Shown one piece after another: positions 16,020 to 24,376 of a stretch of DNA of 51,890 nt. The number at the start of each line of letters is the position of its first letter. The first letter of the stretch is position 1. Below the pieces are notes generated by a model. That model searched no databases, was not told the DNA's origin, and saw nothing but the letters and a program-made list of their open reading frames with translations. The translations under genes and the position numbers were made by a program. The DNA comes from an uncultured Bacilli bacterium (lineage in GTDB: Bacteria > Bacillota_I > Bacilli_A > RF39 > UBA660): NCBI GenBank assembly GCA_910586295.1, contig CAJUGE010000057.1, positions 1 through 51,890 of the forward strand. The letters run 5' to 3'.

Positions 16020-16051
16020 AAGATTAGTGCAACATTGTACTAATCTTTTAT
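16020..16051 (+). terminator. Strong hairpin, probable terminator
   Basis: AAGATTAGT (16020-16028) pairs with ACTAATCTT (16039-16047). Extra pairing inside gives a stem of about 12 bp, followed by TTTTAT. It separates the oriT region from the mobilisation operon and may stop read-through into it. Confidence 0.6.
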
Positions 16052-16074
16052 GACTTTAGAAAGGAGATTTTAAA

Positions 16075-16230
16075 TTGAAAGAATTATTATTTTTTATATT
16101 AGGTATGATAGTTGGTGGTCTTACAATGACTACTGTAATGGCTTGTTTGCAAATCAATAGAATAAAAGAAATGGAAACAAGATGTTTGAAGTTAGAAAAG
16201 GAAAAGTCGGAGGTAGAAGATGAGAACTAG
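16075..16230 (+). CDS. DUF3789-like small membrane protein
   Basis: The protein has 51 aa and starts at TTG 16075 behind AAAGGAG (16060-16066). It has one membrane helix (FFILGMIVGGLTMTTVMACL), where the GGxxxTM pattern recalls DUF3789 proteins that precede mobC in many clostridial elements. A short charged helix follows on the cytoplasmic side. It overlaps mobC by 11 bp. Function unknown; it could tether relaxosome components to the membrane (inference). Confidence 0.7.
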   Translation: MKELLFFILGMIVGGLTMTTVMACLQINRIKEMETRCLKLEKEKSEVEDEN

Positions 16231-16561
16231 AAATATCAAGAAACAAGTTTGGCTTAACAGAGAAGAAGCAACCCTTCTAAAAAAGAAAGCCAAGAAAGTT
16301 GGACTTAATGAATCAGAATTATTAAGAAATTTAATCATAGGATTTGAGCCTAGAGAAAAACCAGATGAAAGATTTTATGAAGCATTAAATCAAATGAGAG
16401 CCATAGGCAATAATCTTAATCAAATTGCAAGAAAAGCAAATTCACTTAATCTTGTTGATTATCCGTTATATCAAAAAGAAGCAGACAAGTGGAATCAATT
16501 TATGTTAAAGATTAAGAAAGAATTTTTATTGCCACAAAACATAGGAGCAAAAAATGAATAA
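16220..16561 (+). CDS. mobC: Relaxosome accessory protein MobC
   Basis: The protein has 113 aa. The N-terminus KKQVWLNREEATLLKKKAKK, then GLNESELLRNLI, is a ribbon-helix-helix DNA-binding fold. Near residue 70 it carries AIGNNLNQIARKAN, the signature of the MobC family. MobC binds oriT and helps the relaxase melt and nick the DNA. The ribosome site CGGAGG (16208-16213) lies inside the upstream gene. The hairpin-rich candidate oriT about 240 bp upstream is its expected target. Confidence 0.9.
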   Translation: MRTRNIKKQVWLNREEATLLKKKAKKVGLNESELLRNLIIGFEPREKPDERFYEALNQMRAIGNNLNQIARKANSLNLVDYPLYQKEADKWNQFMLKIKKEFLLPQNIGAKNE

Positions 16562-16859
16562 GGAATATTTTAAAGAATACAATGATCCAGAGTTTTTATA
16601 TCAGATGTTAAGTAGGCTTGAATCTGACTGTAAATATTTTTTAGGCAATGGTAATGGCTATGAAAAACACTTATGGGCTTCTACTGTTGATAATCAAATA
16701 TCGGCAATGAAAGAAATATATAATAAACTTAAAGAAAAGCCAGAGTGGTTAAGTCTGGAGCAAATAAATAATTATGAAAAAGATATGAAGTTAAAATTAA
16801 ATGAAAAAAATTCAAATCTTACTGAAAAAAATAATAAAAAAGATTATTATGCAAGATAG
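16554..16859 (+). CDS. LPD11-like (large polyvalent protein-associated) small protein
   Basis: The protein has 101 aa and overlaps mobC by 8 bp. The segment YQMLSRLESDCKYFLGNGNG, then HLWASTVDNQISAMKEIYN, followed by KPEWLSLEQI, is the pattern I associate with the LPD11 domain, usually found within very large mobile-element polypeptides. Here it stands alone with a polar tail. LPD domains are thought to act as entry or antirestriction cargo, but the function of LPD11 is not known. Confidence 0.7.
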   Translation: MNKEYFKEYNDPEFLYQMLSRLESDCKYFLGNGNGYEKHLWASTVDNQISAMKEIYNKLKEKPEWLSLEQINNYEKDMKLKLNEKNSNLTEKNNKKDYYAR

Positions 16860-16895
16860 ATTATTTTATCATTAAATGATATAATTAACTCAACG

Positions 16896-16911
16896 ACAAA
16901 TTGTAATTTGT
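16896..16911. promoter_or_regulatory. Perfect palindrome upstream of GyrI-like gene
   Basis: ACAAATT and AATTTGT flank GT (16896-16911), 23 bp before the start codon. It is a possible operator. It is also the left member of an inverted repeat with 17572-17585. Confidence 0.45.
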
Positions 16912-17585
16912 GGAAATGATTGGAGATGTAATTATGGCTTTTGATTATAAGAAAGAATATAAGGAATTTTATATGCCTAAGAATAAACCTAGCATTGTTG
17001 AAATTCCTAAAATGAATTATATTGCTGTTAGAGGACAAGGAAATCCAAATGATGAAAATGGAGATTATAAAAATACAATAGGTTTATTATATGGTGTTGC
17101 TTATACAATTAAAATGAGTTATAAAGGTACTCATAAAATAGATGGCTTTTTTGAATATGTTGTTCCTCCATTAGAGGGATTTTGGTGGCAGGAAAATACA
17201 AAAGGAATGGATTATAATAGAAAAGATGATATGAAATTTATTTCTATAATTAGATTGCCAGATTTTGTAACAAAAGAAGATTTTATTTGGGCTATTGAAG
17301 AAGCAACAAAGAAAAAGAAACAAGACTTTTCAAGAGTTGAATTTTTAACTTATGATGAGGGAATTTGTGTCCAATGTATGCACAATGGTAGTTATGATGA
17401 TGAACCTGCTACTGTTGAATTAATGCACGAATATATGAAAGAAAATGGATATGAATTAGATATAACAGATACTAGATACCATCACGAAATATATTTAAGT
17501 GATCCAAGAAAGTGTGATGTAAGCAAATTAAAGACAGTAATAAGACATCCAATTAAAAAGATTAAATAATTACAAATTACAATTT
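16898..17585. repeat. Inverted repeats flanking the GyrI-like gene
   Basis: The 14 bases at 16898-16911 are the exact reverse complement of ACAAATTACAATTT at 17572-17585. Similarity continues outward imperfectly for about 20 bp (CG, AG and TTATAT in common). They bracket the single cargo gene, which resembles a small cassette inserted between the LPD11-like gene and the relaxase gene. Confidence 0.5.
16934..17569 (+). CDS. GyrI-like small-molecule-binding domain protein
   Basis: The protein has 211 aa. ATG 16934 is favoured by TTGGAGATG just upstream. It starts with a lysine/tyrosine-rich helix and IVEIPKMNYIAVRGQGNPND, which is typical of stand-alone GyrI-like proteins, and ends with a conserved RYHHEIYLSDPRK block. 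The family has the SHS2/effector-binding fold seen in AraC/MerR-type activators and in DNA gyrase inhibitor GyrI; some members hydrolyse or sequester toxic small molecules. There is no DNA-binding domain. It is not a transfer gene and has its own flanking palindromes and terminator, so it is probably cargo. Confidence 0.8.
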   Translation: MAFDYKKEYKEFYMPKNKPSIVEIPKMNYIAVRGQGNPNDENGDYKNTIGLLYGVAYTIKMSYKGTHKIDGFFEYVVPPLEGFWWQENTKGMDYNRKDDMKFISIIRLPDFVTKEDFIWAIEEATKKKKQDFSRVEFLTYDEGICVQCMHNGSYDDEPATVELMHEYMKENGYELDITDTRYHHEIYLSDPRKCDVSKLKTVIRHPIKKIK

Positions 17586-17601
17586 AACGATTAGATTATA
17601 T

Positions 17602-17633
17602 AGAGTTTATCAATAAAATGATAGGCTCTTTTT
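17602..17633 (+). terminator. Rho-independent terminator
   Basis: AGAGTTTATCA (17602-17612) pairs with TGATAGGCTCT (17619-17629, two G-U pairs) and is followed by five T residues. It ends the GyrI-like transcript just before the relaxase gene. Confidence 0.75.
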
Positions 17634-17656
17634 ATTTTGGAAAGAAAGGAGAAACA

Positions 17657-19006
17657 ATGGCTACTACTGGTATATGGAAAATTGAAAAGAGATTAGACCA
17701 CGTGATAGATTATACAACAAACATTGACAAGACTCTTAATAGTGATTATGGAAAGGAAGCATACAAAGAACTTCATAATGTTATTGAGTATGCTGAAGCA
17801 GATTTTAAAACAGAGAATCAATACTATGTAACTGGTCTTAATTGTTCCGTTGAGAGTGCATACGAAGAAATGCTTATTACAAAGCAACAATATAATAAGA
17901 CTGGTGGCATTTTAGGATTTCACGCATTCCAGTCATTTGCAGAGGGAGAAGTTACTCCAGAACAAGCACACGCTATTGGTGTTAAGTTAGCACAAGAAAT
18001 GTGGGGCGACCGTTTTGAGGTAATTGTTAGTACACACCTTAATACAAAACATTATCATAATCACTTTGTTATCAATTCTGTAAGTTTTAAAGATGGTAAA
18101 AGATATTATGATAAAAGAGAAACTTATGCTAGATTAAGACAACTATCTGATTCACTTTGTGAAGAATATGGCTTATCTGTATTAGAAGAAAAACCGTGTA
18201 GAAATAGTAAAATAAACTATGCGAACTATTATAAAGGTTATGTTGAAAAGAATAATTACTATACTACTACAAAAGAAGATGTCGATAGAGCCATTGCACA
18301 AGCCTATTCTTATAAAGACTTTGAGTGCTTAATGAAAGCAATGGACTATGAACTAATTTATCGTGGTAGTAGATTAAGTGTAAGGCGTGATCCATATAAA
18401 AAGCATATTCGTATAGAAAGAAGTTTTGGCTATGATTATAGTATTGATAGAATAAAGGAACGAATCGAAGTAGAACAGGCTCCTAGAGTACCTTTTATTG
18501 AAGAATATGGAAATAAAAAAAGACCTAAAACTTATACTCCATTTAAGAAACAAAAGCACACAGGACTTTATGCTTTATATTTGCATTATTGCTATCTATT
18601 AAAAGTGTTTCCAACAGAATATCCAAATAAAAGATTGTCGCCAGAAATTCGTGCCGACCTAAAAGAGTTAGATAAAATATCGAAGCAGACTGAATTGCTC
18701 GTGAGTAATAAATTAGATACTTACGAGCAATTTTTTGCGTTTAAGACACAAAAAACAAAAGAGTTAGATAGTTTGCTCGATAAGAGAAGTAAGTTGTGGT
18801 ACAAACACAAGAAATCTAAAAATCAAAGTGAAAAAGAATCTATAAGAAATGAAATAGACCTATTAAATAAAGAAATTAACCCATTACGAGAGGAGGTGGT
18901 TTTATGTGATGGTATAGAAGAAAGAACTCCTAAAATGGAGCAAAAAGTAAATGACTTTGAAGAAAAGAAAGATAAGGAGGTGAAGAACAATGAACTCATC
19001 AAGTGA
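17657..19006 (+). CDS. Relaxase, MobA/VirD2 (MOBP) type
   Basis: The protein has 449 aa. ATG 17657 follows GAAAGGAGAAACA; an in-frame upstream ATG at 17618 lies inside the terminator hairpin. The histidine motif KHYHNHFVINS places His132, His134 and His136 as the metal triad. The nicking tyrosine is probably near the N-terminus or in YDKRETYARLRQ; I cannot decide. The C-terminal third is lysine-rich and coiled. It should nick oriT covalently and be carried into the recipient by the VirD4-VirB machine. PcfB overlaps its end by 17 bp. Confidence 0.92.
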   Translation: MATTGIWKIEKRLDHVIDYTTNIDKTLNSDYGKEAYKELHNVIEYAEADFKTENQYYVTGLNCSVESAYEEMLITKQQYNKTGGILGFHAFQSFAEGEVTPEQAHAIGVKLAQEMWGDRFEVIVSTHLNTKHYHNHFVINSVSFKDGKRYYDKRETYARLRQLSDSLCEEYGLSVLEEKPCRNSKINYANYYKGYVEKNNYYTTTKEDVDRAIAQAYSYKDFECLMKAMDYELIYRGSRLSVRRDPYKKHIRIERSFGYDYSIDRIKERIEVEQAPRVPFIEEYGNKKRPKTYTPFKKQKHTGLYALYLHYCYLLKVFPTEYPNKRLSPEIRADLKELDKISKQTELLVSNKLDTYEQFFAFKTQKTKELDSLLDKRSKLWYKHKKSKNQSEKESIRNEIDLLNKEINPLREEVVLCDGIEERTPKMEQKVNDFEEKKDKEVKNNELIK

Positions 19007-19757
19007 CGCTGCTGAAAGTATTGTAAGAATGAGTTTGCAAGGAACAGAGTTTGCTTTAAAGATTACTGGATTATTAACAAAAAACTGTATAGCAGGACTT
19101 TATGCTTTATCTAAAGACCAAAAGAAGTCAAAAGGTAAAACAACATTGAATAAAATGTTGAAGTCTGGAAAAGAGTTAAAAATCTTTACTATAAAACAAG
19201 AAGATTTAAAACTATTTGGACAAGAAGCCAAAAGATATGGTGTTTTATTTACTGCACTATTTGATAAGAAAAATCCAGATGGCAAAGTAGATATTATGTG
19301 TAGAGCAGAGGACGCTGCTAAAATCAATAGAATTGTTAATCGTTTCAAATTATCATCTTATGATGAAGTATCTATTAAGAGTGAAATTATGAAATCTCGT
19401 GATGGTAAAGAAGCAAACGATAAGGGTGTTGAAACTAAAAATATTGATGATTTAGTAGATGACATTTTATCAAAGCCAATTCAAAAGGAAGAAAATACAA
19501 TGTCAAACCCGGAGTTAGCAAAGACAGAAAAAAGCCCTCTGTCCGAGCGTTCATCAACGAGCAAAAACAAGCCAGAGGTGGGTACTAATTCTGATAAAAA
19601 GCCATCTGTGAGAGAAGAAATTAAAAGTATCAAAGAAGAACAGAAACAAAAAGCAGAATTAGAAAAATCTGACTTAAAAAAGGATGTTCCAAACAAAGAA
19701 ACTAAACACGAACAACCTAAAAATAAAAAGAAAAAATCTAAAGAAAGAGGGAAATAA
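18990..19757 (+). CDS. PcfB-family (DUF3801) conjugation protein
   Basis: The protein has 255 aa and starts inside the relaxase gene behind AAGGAGGTG (18974-18982). The first 140 residues match the PcfB/DUF3801 pattern: AAESIVRMSLQGTEFALKIT, SGKELKIFTIKQEDLKLFG, RYGVLFTAL, DIMCRAEDAAKINRIVNRF. The remainder is a disordered Lys/Glu/Ser-rich tail. PcfB is an accessory factor that links the relaxase complex to the PcfC/VirD4 coupling protein in enterococcal pCF10-like systems. Position between relaxase and coupling protein genes fits that job. Confidence 0.88.
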   Translation: MNSSSDAAESIVRMSLQGTEFALKITGLLTKNCIAGLYALSKDQKKSKGKTTLNKMLKSGKELKIFTIKQEDLKLFGQEAKRYGVLFTALFDKKNPDGKVDIMCRAEDAAKINRIVNRFKLSSYDEVSIKSEIMKSRDGKEANDKGVETKNIDDLVDDILSKPIQKEENTMSNPELAKTEKSPLSERSSTSKNKPEVGTNSDKKPSVREEIKSIKEEQKQKAELEKSDLKKDVPNKETKHEQPKNKKKKSKERGK

Positions 19758-19759
19758 AA

Positions 19760-20641
19760 ATGAATTTTGATGATATTATTACAAGTTCTAATAAAACAGA
19801 ACAAAATAATGTGCCATTCAACAAAGAAGAATGGGCGAAGAAAAAACAAGCAGAACGACAAGAGTTATATGATTTAGCAGATAAAACTGCCGAAGAAATA
19901 AAGAGTGATTCTTTAAAATTCAAACAGTATCTTGATATTCAAGCACAATTTAATGTGTATTCTGTTAATAATGCTCTTTTAATTTCTGCTCAAATGCCAA
20001 ATGCTACACAAATAAAGGAGTATGATGACTGGAGAAAGGCAGGAGCATTTGTGCATAAGAATCCAGTCTTTATTAAAATACTAGAGCCAAGCGAAAGTTA
20101 TAATAAAACAGATAATACTACACGAACTTTCTATAATCCAAAGAGAATGCTTGATATTTCACAAACTAATGCAAGACCTAGAGAAAATACTAGAAATCAT
20201 AGTGATCGAGAATTACTAAAAGCATTTTTACACGAATGTCTTGTTGATGTTTCTAGTGTAGATAATTTATCAGATGGCAAAGGTGCAGAATGGAATAAAG
20301 AAGATAATGTCTTATATATTCGTAAAGGACTTGAATCTCCTGCCATTTTTAATGCCTTATCTGTGGAACTTGCTAAAGTAGGATTAGAAGAAAGTGGAAA
20401 TCAAGAACTAGATAACTTTAAAAGTTATTGTGCTTCTTATTTAGTATGTAAGAAACACGGTATTGATGTTTCATCATATAACTTTGATAATCTTCCAGAA
20501 ACATTAAAAGATATGGAAACAAACGATATTAAAAATATGCTTGGAGATATTAGAGGTGCTATGGAAGATATGAATGCTCGTATGAGTAATTGTTTTGAAC
20601 AAATTGCTAGAGAGCAAAAAAATAAAGCACAAGAAAGATAG
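19760..20641 (+). CDS. ArdC/LtrC-like antirestriction-type protein
   Basis: The protein has 293 aa. The N-terminal half contains FNVYSVNNALLISAQMPNAT, then YDDWRKAGAFVHK, the layout of the ArdC-type ssDNA-binding domain. The C-terminal half has a helix ALSVELAKVGLEE where active ArdC/LtrC proteins carry a zinc-protease HExxH; that motif is missing here, so a peptidase role is unlikely. The giant gene begins with a related domain. It probably shields the incoming single strand or interferes with host restriction (inference from the family). Confidence 0.72.
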   Translation: MNFDDIITSSNKTEQNNVPFNKEEWAKKKQAERQELYDLADKTAEEIKSDSLKFKQYLDIQAQFNVYSVNNALLISAQMPNATQIKEYDDWRKAGAFVHKNPVFIKILEPSESYNKTDNTTRTFYNPKRMLDISQTNARPRENTRNHSDRELLKAFLHECLVDVSSVDNLSDGKGAEWNKEDNVLYIRKGLESPAIFNALSVELAKVGLEESGNQELDNFKSYCASYLVCKKHGIDVSSYNFDNLPETLKDMETNDIKNMLGDIRGAMEDMNARMSNCFEQIAREQKNKAQER

Positions 20642-20652
20642 GAGGATACAAT

Positions 20653-20859
20653 ATGAGAGAAACTATGAAAGTATTGGAATTAGATAAATACGAAATAGGT
20701 ATTGTTATCAACGCACTTAATGATTTAAGAAATAGATTATTAAATGCTAAAGAAGATACCGAGCCTGTTGATGAAGTATTGCTAAAAGCAATAGACGCTC
20801 CAGAAAAAAAAAGACCTCTTGTAAAGTGTTTAACGAGAGATGAGAGAAAATACTACTAG
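20653..20859 (+). CDS. Small hypothetical conjugation-operon protein
   Basis: The protein has 68 aa and starts at ATG 20653 behind GATAGGAGGAT. The sequence VLELDKYEIGIVINALNDLR, then VDEVLLKAIDAPEKK, is conserved, as far as I recall, among small proteins located between ArdC-like and VirD4 genes in clostridial elements. It is soluble and helical. It overlaps the coupling-protein gene by 20 bp, implying coupled translation. Function unknown. Confidence 0.7.
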   Translation: MRETMKVLELDKYEIGIVINALNDLRNRLLNAKEDTEPVDEVLLKAIDAPEKKRPLVKCLTRDERKYY

Positions 20860-22660
20860 AACTACAAAATGGCTTTGTATTCTAGGTATTATCCCTACGA
20901 TATGGTTGGCTCTTTTAATTGCTCCATATATAAGTGGTGGTTTTCCAATGATTATAAAGGAATTTCCAAACGCAATAAATGAGCCTTTTAACCTATCTTG
21001 GTGTAATGATAGTATAAGAACAATATTGATTTTTATAGTAATTTATATTATGGGAATTGGTATTTGTTTATCCAACAAGAAAAACTATCGTAGGCGAGAG
21101 GAACACGGCTCTGCAAAGTGGGGCATTGCAAGAGAGGTAAATAAGAAGTATATGCAAAAGCCATTTTCAAATAATAAAATACTAACCCAAAATGTAGGTG
21201 TTGGTATAAATGCTAAAAAACACAGAAGAAATTTGAATGTTTTAGTCTGTGGTGGTAGTGGAGCAGGTAAAACAAGATTTTATTGTAAGCCAAATATTAT
21301 GCAGACAAACACTTCTTTTGTAGTGCTTGATCCAAAAGGAGAAATCGTAAGAGATTTAGGACACCTTTTAGAAAAGTCTGGTTATGAAGTAAAGGTGTTG
21401 GATTTAATCAATATGGAAAGAAGCCATTGTTATAATCCTTTTGTTTATTTAAAGTCGGACAATGATGTTCAAAAACTGGTAACGAACTTGTTTAAGGCAA
21501 CGACACCGAAAGGCTCATCAAGTAATGATCCATTTTGGGATACTGCTGCAAGTATGCTACTTTTAGCACTTGTCTTTTATTTAAAATACGAAGCACCAGC
21601 AGAAGAACAAAACTTCCCAATGGTTATGGAATTATTAAGAGCAGGAGAAGTTCACGAAGATGATGATTCTTATTTAAGTCCACTTGATGTACTATTTAAT
21701 CGTTTGGAAAGTAGAGAGCCAGAACACATTGCAGTCAAATACTATCGAGATTACAGAAGTGGCTCGGCTAAAACATTAAAATCAATACAAATTACACTTG
21801 CTTCAAGACTAGAAAAGTTTAACTTGGAAAGTTTGGCTTCTCTTACAATGGTAGATGAATTAGATTTGCCATCACTAGGAGAAAAGAAAGTAGCACTATT
21901 TGCACTTATCCCAGACAATGATACCTCGTTCAATTTTCTAGTCAGTATTTTATATACGCAACTGTTTCAGCAGTTGTTTTTTTTGGCAGACCATAAGTAC
22001 GGTGGAAGTTTACCAGTACCAGTCCATTTTGTGATGGACGAGTTCGCTAATGTAAGTTTGCCAGATGACTTCGACAAGATACTTTCAGTTATGAGAAGTA
22101 GAGAAGTATCAGTAAGCATTATTTTACAAAATTTAGCACAGTTAAAGGCTTTATTTGAGAAACAATGGGAATCAATAGTTGGTAACTGTGATGAGTTCCT
22201 TTACTTGGGTGGTAATGAGCAAAGTACCCACAAATATGTTAGTGAGTTGCTTGGAAAAGAAACAATAGATTTAGATACACACGGTAAGAGTACAGGACAC
22301 TCTGGAAATTACTCTACTAACTATCAAATTAGTGGTAGAGAACTTTTGACACCAGATGAGGTAAGACTTTTAGACAATAAGTATGCTCTTTTATTCATAA
22401 GAGGAGAAAGACCAATTATGGATTTAAAGTATGACATATTAAAACACCCAAATGTATCAAAGACAACAGATGGGAAAGAAAAGCCTTATATTCACGGTGG
22501 AATAGAAAATGCAGTTGCTTCGATTATTGTAGATGAAGATATAAACAATTATGAATTTACAGAAATTGAAGAATTAGAAAGCGATTATGAACTTTTATCT
22601 TCAGATGAGATAGAAGAATATTTTAAAGAAAAGGAGAATAGGAAAAATGAAAAACAATAA
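20840..22660 (+). CDS. VirD4/TraG-family type IV coupling protein
   Basis: The protein has 606 aa. Two membrane helices lie at about 10-32 and 60-80. The soluble ATPase follows: Walker A GGSGAGKT (Lys144), LDPKGEIVRD, and Walker B FVMDEFANV with Asp400 and Glu401. SREVSVSIILQNLAQLKALF and SGRELLTPDEVRLL are typical of the TraG/VirD4 C-terminal half. It docks the relaxase-DNA complex and pumps it into the secretion channel. The ribosome site is poor, so expression probably depends on translation of the overlapping upstream gene. Confidence 0.93.
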   Translation: MRENTTRTTKWLCILGIIPTIWLALLIAPYISGGFPMIIKEFPNAINEPFNLSWCNDSIRTILIFIVIYIMGIGICLSNKKNYRRREEHGSAKWGIAREVNKKYMQKPFSNNKILTQNVGVGINAKKHRRNLNVLVCGGSGAGKTRFYCKPNIMQTNTSFVVLDPKGEIVRDLGHLLEKSGYEVKVLDLINMERSHCYNPFVYLKSDNDVQKLVTNLFKATTPKGSSSNDPFWDTAASMLLLALVFYLKYEAPAEEQNFPMVMELLRAGEVHEDDDSYLSPLDVLFNRLESREPEHIAVKYYRDYRSGSAKTLKSIQITLASRLEKFNLESLASLTMVDELDLPSLGEKKVALFALIPDNDTSFNFLVSILYTQLFQQLFFLADHKYGGSLPVPVHFVMDEFANVSLPDDFDKILSVMRSREVSVSIILQNLAQLKALFEKQWESIVGNCDEFLYLGGNEQSTHKYVSELLGKETIDLDTHGKSTGHSGNYSTNYQISGRELLTPDEVRLLDNKYALLFIRGERPIMDLKYDILKHPNVSKTTDGKEKPYIHGGIENAVASIIVDEDINNYEFTEIEELESDYELLSSDEIEEYFKEKENRKNEKQ

Positions 22661-22979
22661 ATTAAAATTAGGAAAAAAAGGAAAGAAGTTATTTAAAGTA
22701 TATGCTTTAGGAGTATGTGCGTTTGCACTAACTATTGGAACAAGTATGCAAGTTTTTGCAGCAGATGATCCTCTAGCAGTGGTAAACAATTTATCAAACT
22801 TTATCTTTGGTTTGATTAGAGCAATAGGAATGATTTTACTAGGTTGGGGAATTGTGCAATTTGGACTTGCTTTAAAGAGTCACGATCCTAGTCAAAGAGC
22901 AAATAGTTTTCTAACTATTGCAGGAGGTATTATCATTACTTTTGCAAAAGAAATCCTAAATATGATTACAGGTAGTTAA
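22647..22979 (+). CDS. VirB2-like pilin / Maff2-family membrane protein
   Basis: The protein has 110 aa and overlaps VirD4 by 14 bp; AAAAGGAG lies upstream. A signal-peptide-like segment (about 15-38, ending QVFAAD) precedes two membrane helices, FIFGLIRAIGMILLGWGIVQ and FLTIAGGIIITFAKEILNMI. Between them is SHDPSQRANSF, the signature I associate with Maff2 proteins of clostridial elements. By size, topology and position it is the VirB2/TrbC-like channel or pilus subunit. Confidence 0.82.
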   Translation: MKNNKLKLGKKGKKLFKVYALGVCAFALTIGTSMQVFAADDPLAVVNNLSNFIFGLIRAIGMILLGWGIVQFGLALKSHDPSQRANSFLTIAGGIIITFAKEILNMITGS

Positions 22980-22995
22980 AATGTTGAAGAAGCAT

Positions 22996-23020
22996 AGGGG
23001 TAAGAGAAAATCTTACTCCT
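22996..23020 (+). promoter_or_regulatory. Stable RNA hairpin between pilin and TrbL genes
   Basis: AGGGGTAAGA (22996-23005) pairs with TCTTACTCCT (23011-23020) around a GAAAA loop, giving a 10-bp stem. No T-run follows, so it is not a standard terminator. Such hairpins commonly protect the 3' end of a highly expressed upstream message, which would suit a pilin gene. Confidence 0.55.
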
Positions 23021-23048
23021 TAAATTTATTTATAAGGAGGTGCATTAA

Positions 23049-23885
23049 ATGTCTGGAAATTGGGTAGTACAGAATTTAGAAAATGCTTTGGAAACTTGGA
23101 ATAGTAAATTGTCAGAAATATGGGGACTTATTACACAGTCACCAGAACAATTTAAAGGTGGCAGTATATGGAAAGTCATTGTGAATATTCACGGTGCATT
23201 ACAAGCGATAGGCTTGGCTTTATTAGTTTTATTCTTTGTTATAGGTGTTATGAAAACTTGTGGCTCATTTGCAGAAGTAAAGAAGCCAGAACACGCACTA
23301 AAACTATTCATAAGGTTTGCTATTGCAAAAATAGTAGTGACTTATGGACTAGATTTAATGCTTTCTATATTTAAAATAGTACAAGGAACAATATCTACTA
23401 TTATGACAGCAGCAGGACTAGGTGGAGCAACACAGACAACACTCCCACAACAAATAATAAATGCAGTAGAAAGTTGTGGCTTTTTTGAGTCGATTCCATT
23501 ATGGGCAGTCACTCTTATTGGTGGACTATTTATAACAGTATTGAGTTTCATAATGATAATGACTGTTTATGGAAGATTCTTTAAATTATACTTATATACT
23601 GCTATTGCTCCTATACCACTTTCGACATTTGCAGGAGAGCCAGTACAGAATGTTGGAAAAAGTTTCTTGAAATCATATTGTTCAGTATGTTTGGAGGGAG
23701 CGATTATAGTTCTTGCTTGTATTATTTTCTCATTATTTGCTTCTAGTCCACCAGTAGTGGACGTAAATGCAGCAGCCGTTACACAAGTTTGGAAGTATAT
23801 AGGAGAGTTGGTTTTCAATATGCTTGTGTTAGTTGGAACAATAAAACTAGCAGATCGTGTTGTTAGAGAAATGATGGGACTATAA
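23049..23885 (+). CDS. TrbL/VirB6-like conjugal transfer membrane protein
   Basis: The protein has 278 aa and starts at ATG 23049 behind AAGGAGGTG. Six or so membrane segments are visible: IHGALQAIGLALLVLFFVIG, KLFIRFAIAKIVVTYGLDLM, WAVTLIGGLFITVLSFIMIM, FFKLYLYTAIAPIPL, CSVCLEGAIIVLACIIFSLF and a C-terminal helix. APIPLSTFAG followed by SFLKSYCSVCLEGAI is characteristic of VirB6/TrbL-like proteins in Gram-positive elements. It forms the inner-membrane channel with VirB3 and VirB4 partners. Confidence 0.85.
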   Translation: MSGNWVVQNLENALETWNSKLSEIWGLITQSPEQFKGGSIWKVIVNIHGALQAIGLALLVLFFVIGVMKTCGSFAEVKKPEHALKLFIRFAIAKIVVTYGLDLMLSIFKIVQGTISTIMTAAGLGGATQTTLPQQIINAVESCGFFESIPLWAVTLIGGLFITVLSFIMIMTVYGRFFKLYLYTAIAPIPLSTFAGEPVQNVGKSFLKSYCSVCLEGAIIVLACIIFSLFASSPPVVDVNAAAVTQVWKYIGELVFNMLVLVGTIKLADRVVREMMGL

Positions 23886-23902
23886 AGAAAGGAGAATTAA
23901 AG

Positions 23903-24376
23903 ATGGAAGATATAAAACAATATATGGGAATGAGAATCGAACATCACGCAAATGTTGTAGATGTTGGATTTACTTATGGAATACCAGTTGCACTGATAAA
24001 GTATGATAAAGAAAGCATTTTAGATAAGACTAATTATTCCATAGCAACTGATTTCTATATTGATGAAAGTCATAAGTTGCATTATAAAAAGTTACAATTT
24101 TTTATTGGCGAAAGGAAAGCAAAAAATGAGTTTAGTAAACTTACTAACAATGCAAAGGAATTAAATGTCAAATTTATTGGTATTGATGATTGGGATAGAC
24201 CAGTTTATAAAGACAAAAAGGGAAATTTATATAAAGATGTCAATTTAGGTAGGGGAATAATAAGTTTATGTACTGTTTGTAATGATGATTTTTATGGAGA
24301 ACCTCATATTCCAATAAAAGATGATGTGAAAATAAATATTGTTAAATCCTTTAATAAAGATAGGGAGGCACGCTAA
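23903..24376 (+). CDS. LPD28-like hypothetical protein
   Basis: The protein has 157 aa and starts at ATG 23903 behind AAAGGAG. The C-terminal half GIDDWDRPVYKDKKGNLYKD, then NDDFYGEPHIPI, resembles the LPD28 domain found inside large polyvalent proteins (moderate recall). The N-terminal half has a compact alpha/beta pattern. It overlaps the next gene by one base (TAATG). Location between TrbL and PrgI is a common slot for such proteins. Function unknown. Confidence 0.6.
   Translation: MEDIKQYMGMRIEHHANVVDVGFTYGIPVALIKYDKESILDKTNYSIATDFYIDESHKLHYKKLQFFIGERKAKNEFSKLTNNAKELNVKFIGIDDWDRPVYKDKKGNLYKDVNLGRGIISLCTVCNDDFYGEPHIPIKDDVKINIVKSFNKDREAR

Noticed and set aside
19760..20641. Active zinc metalloprotease of the ArdC/LtrC type
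   Set aside because: The expected HExxH helix reads SVELAKVG, so metal ligands are missing.
23168..23374. Second forward frame inside the TrbL-like gene
   Set aside because: No ribosome site and low-quality composition; unlike the tnpV case it shows no family pattern.
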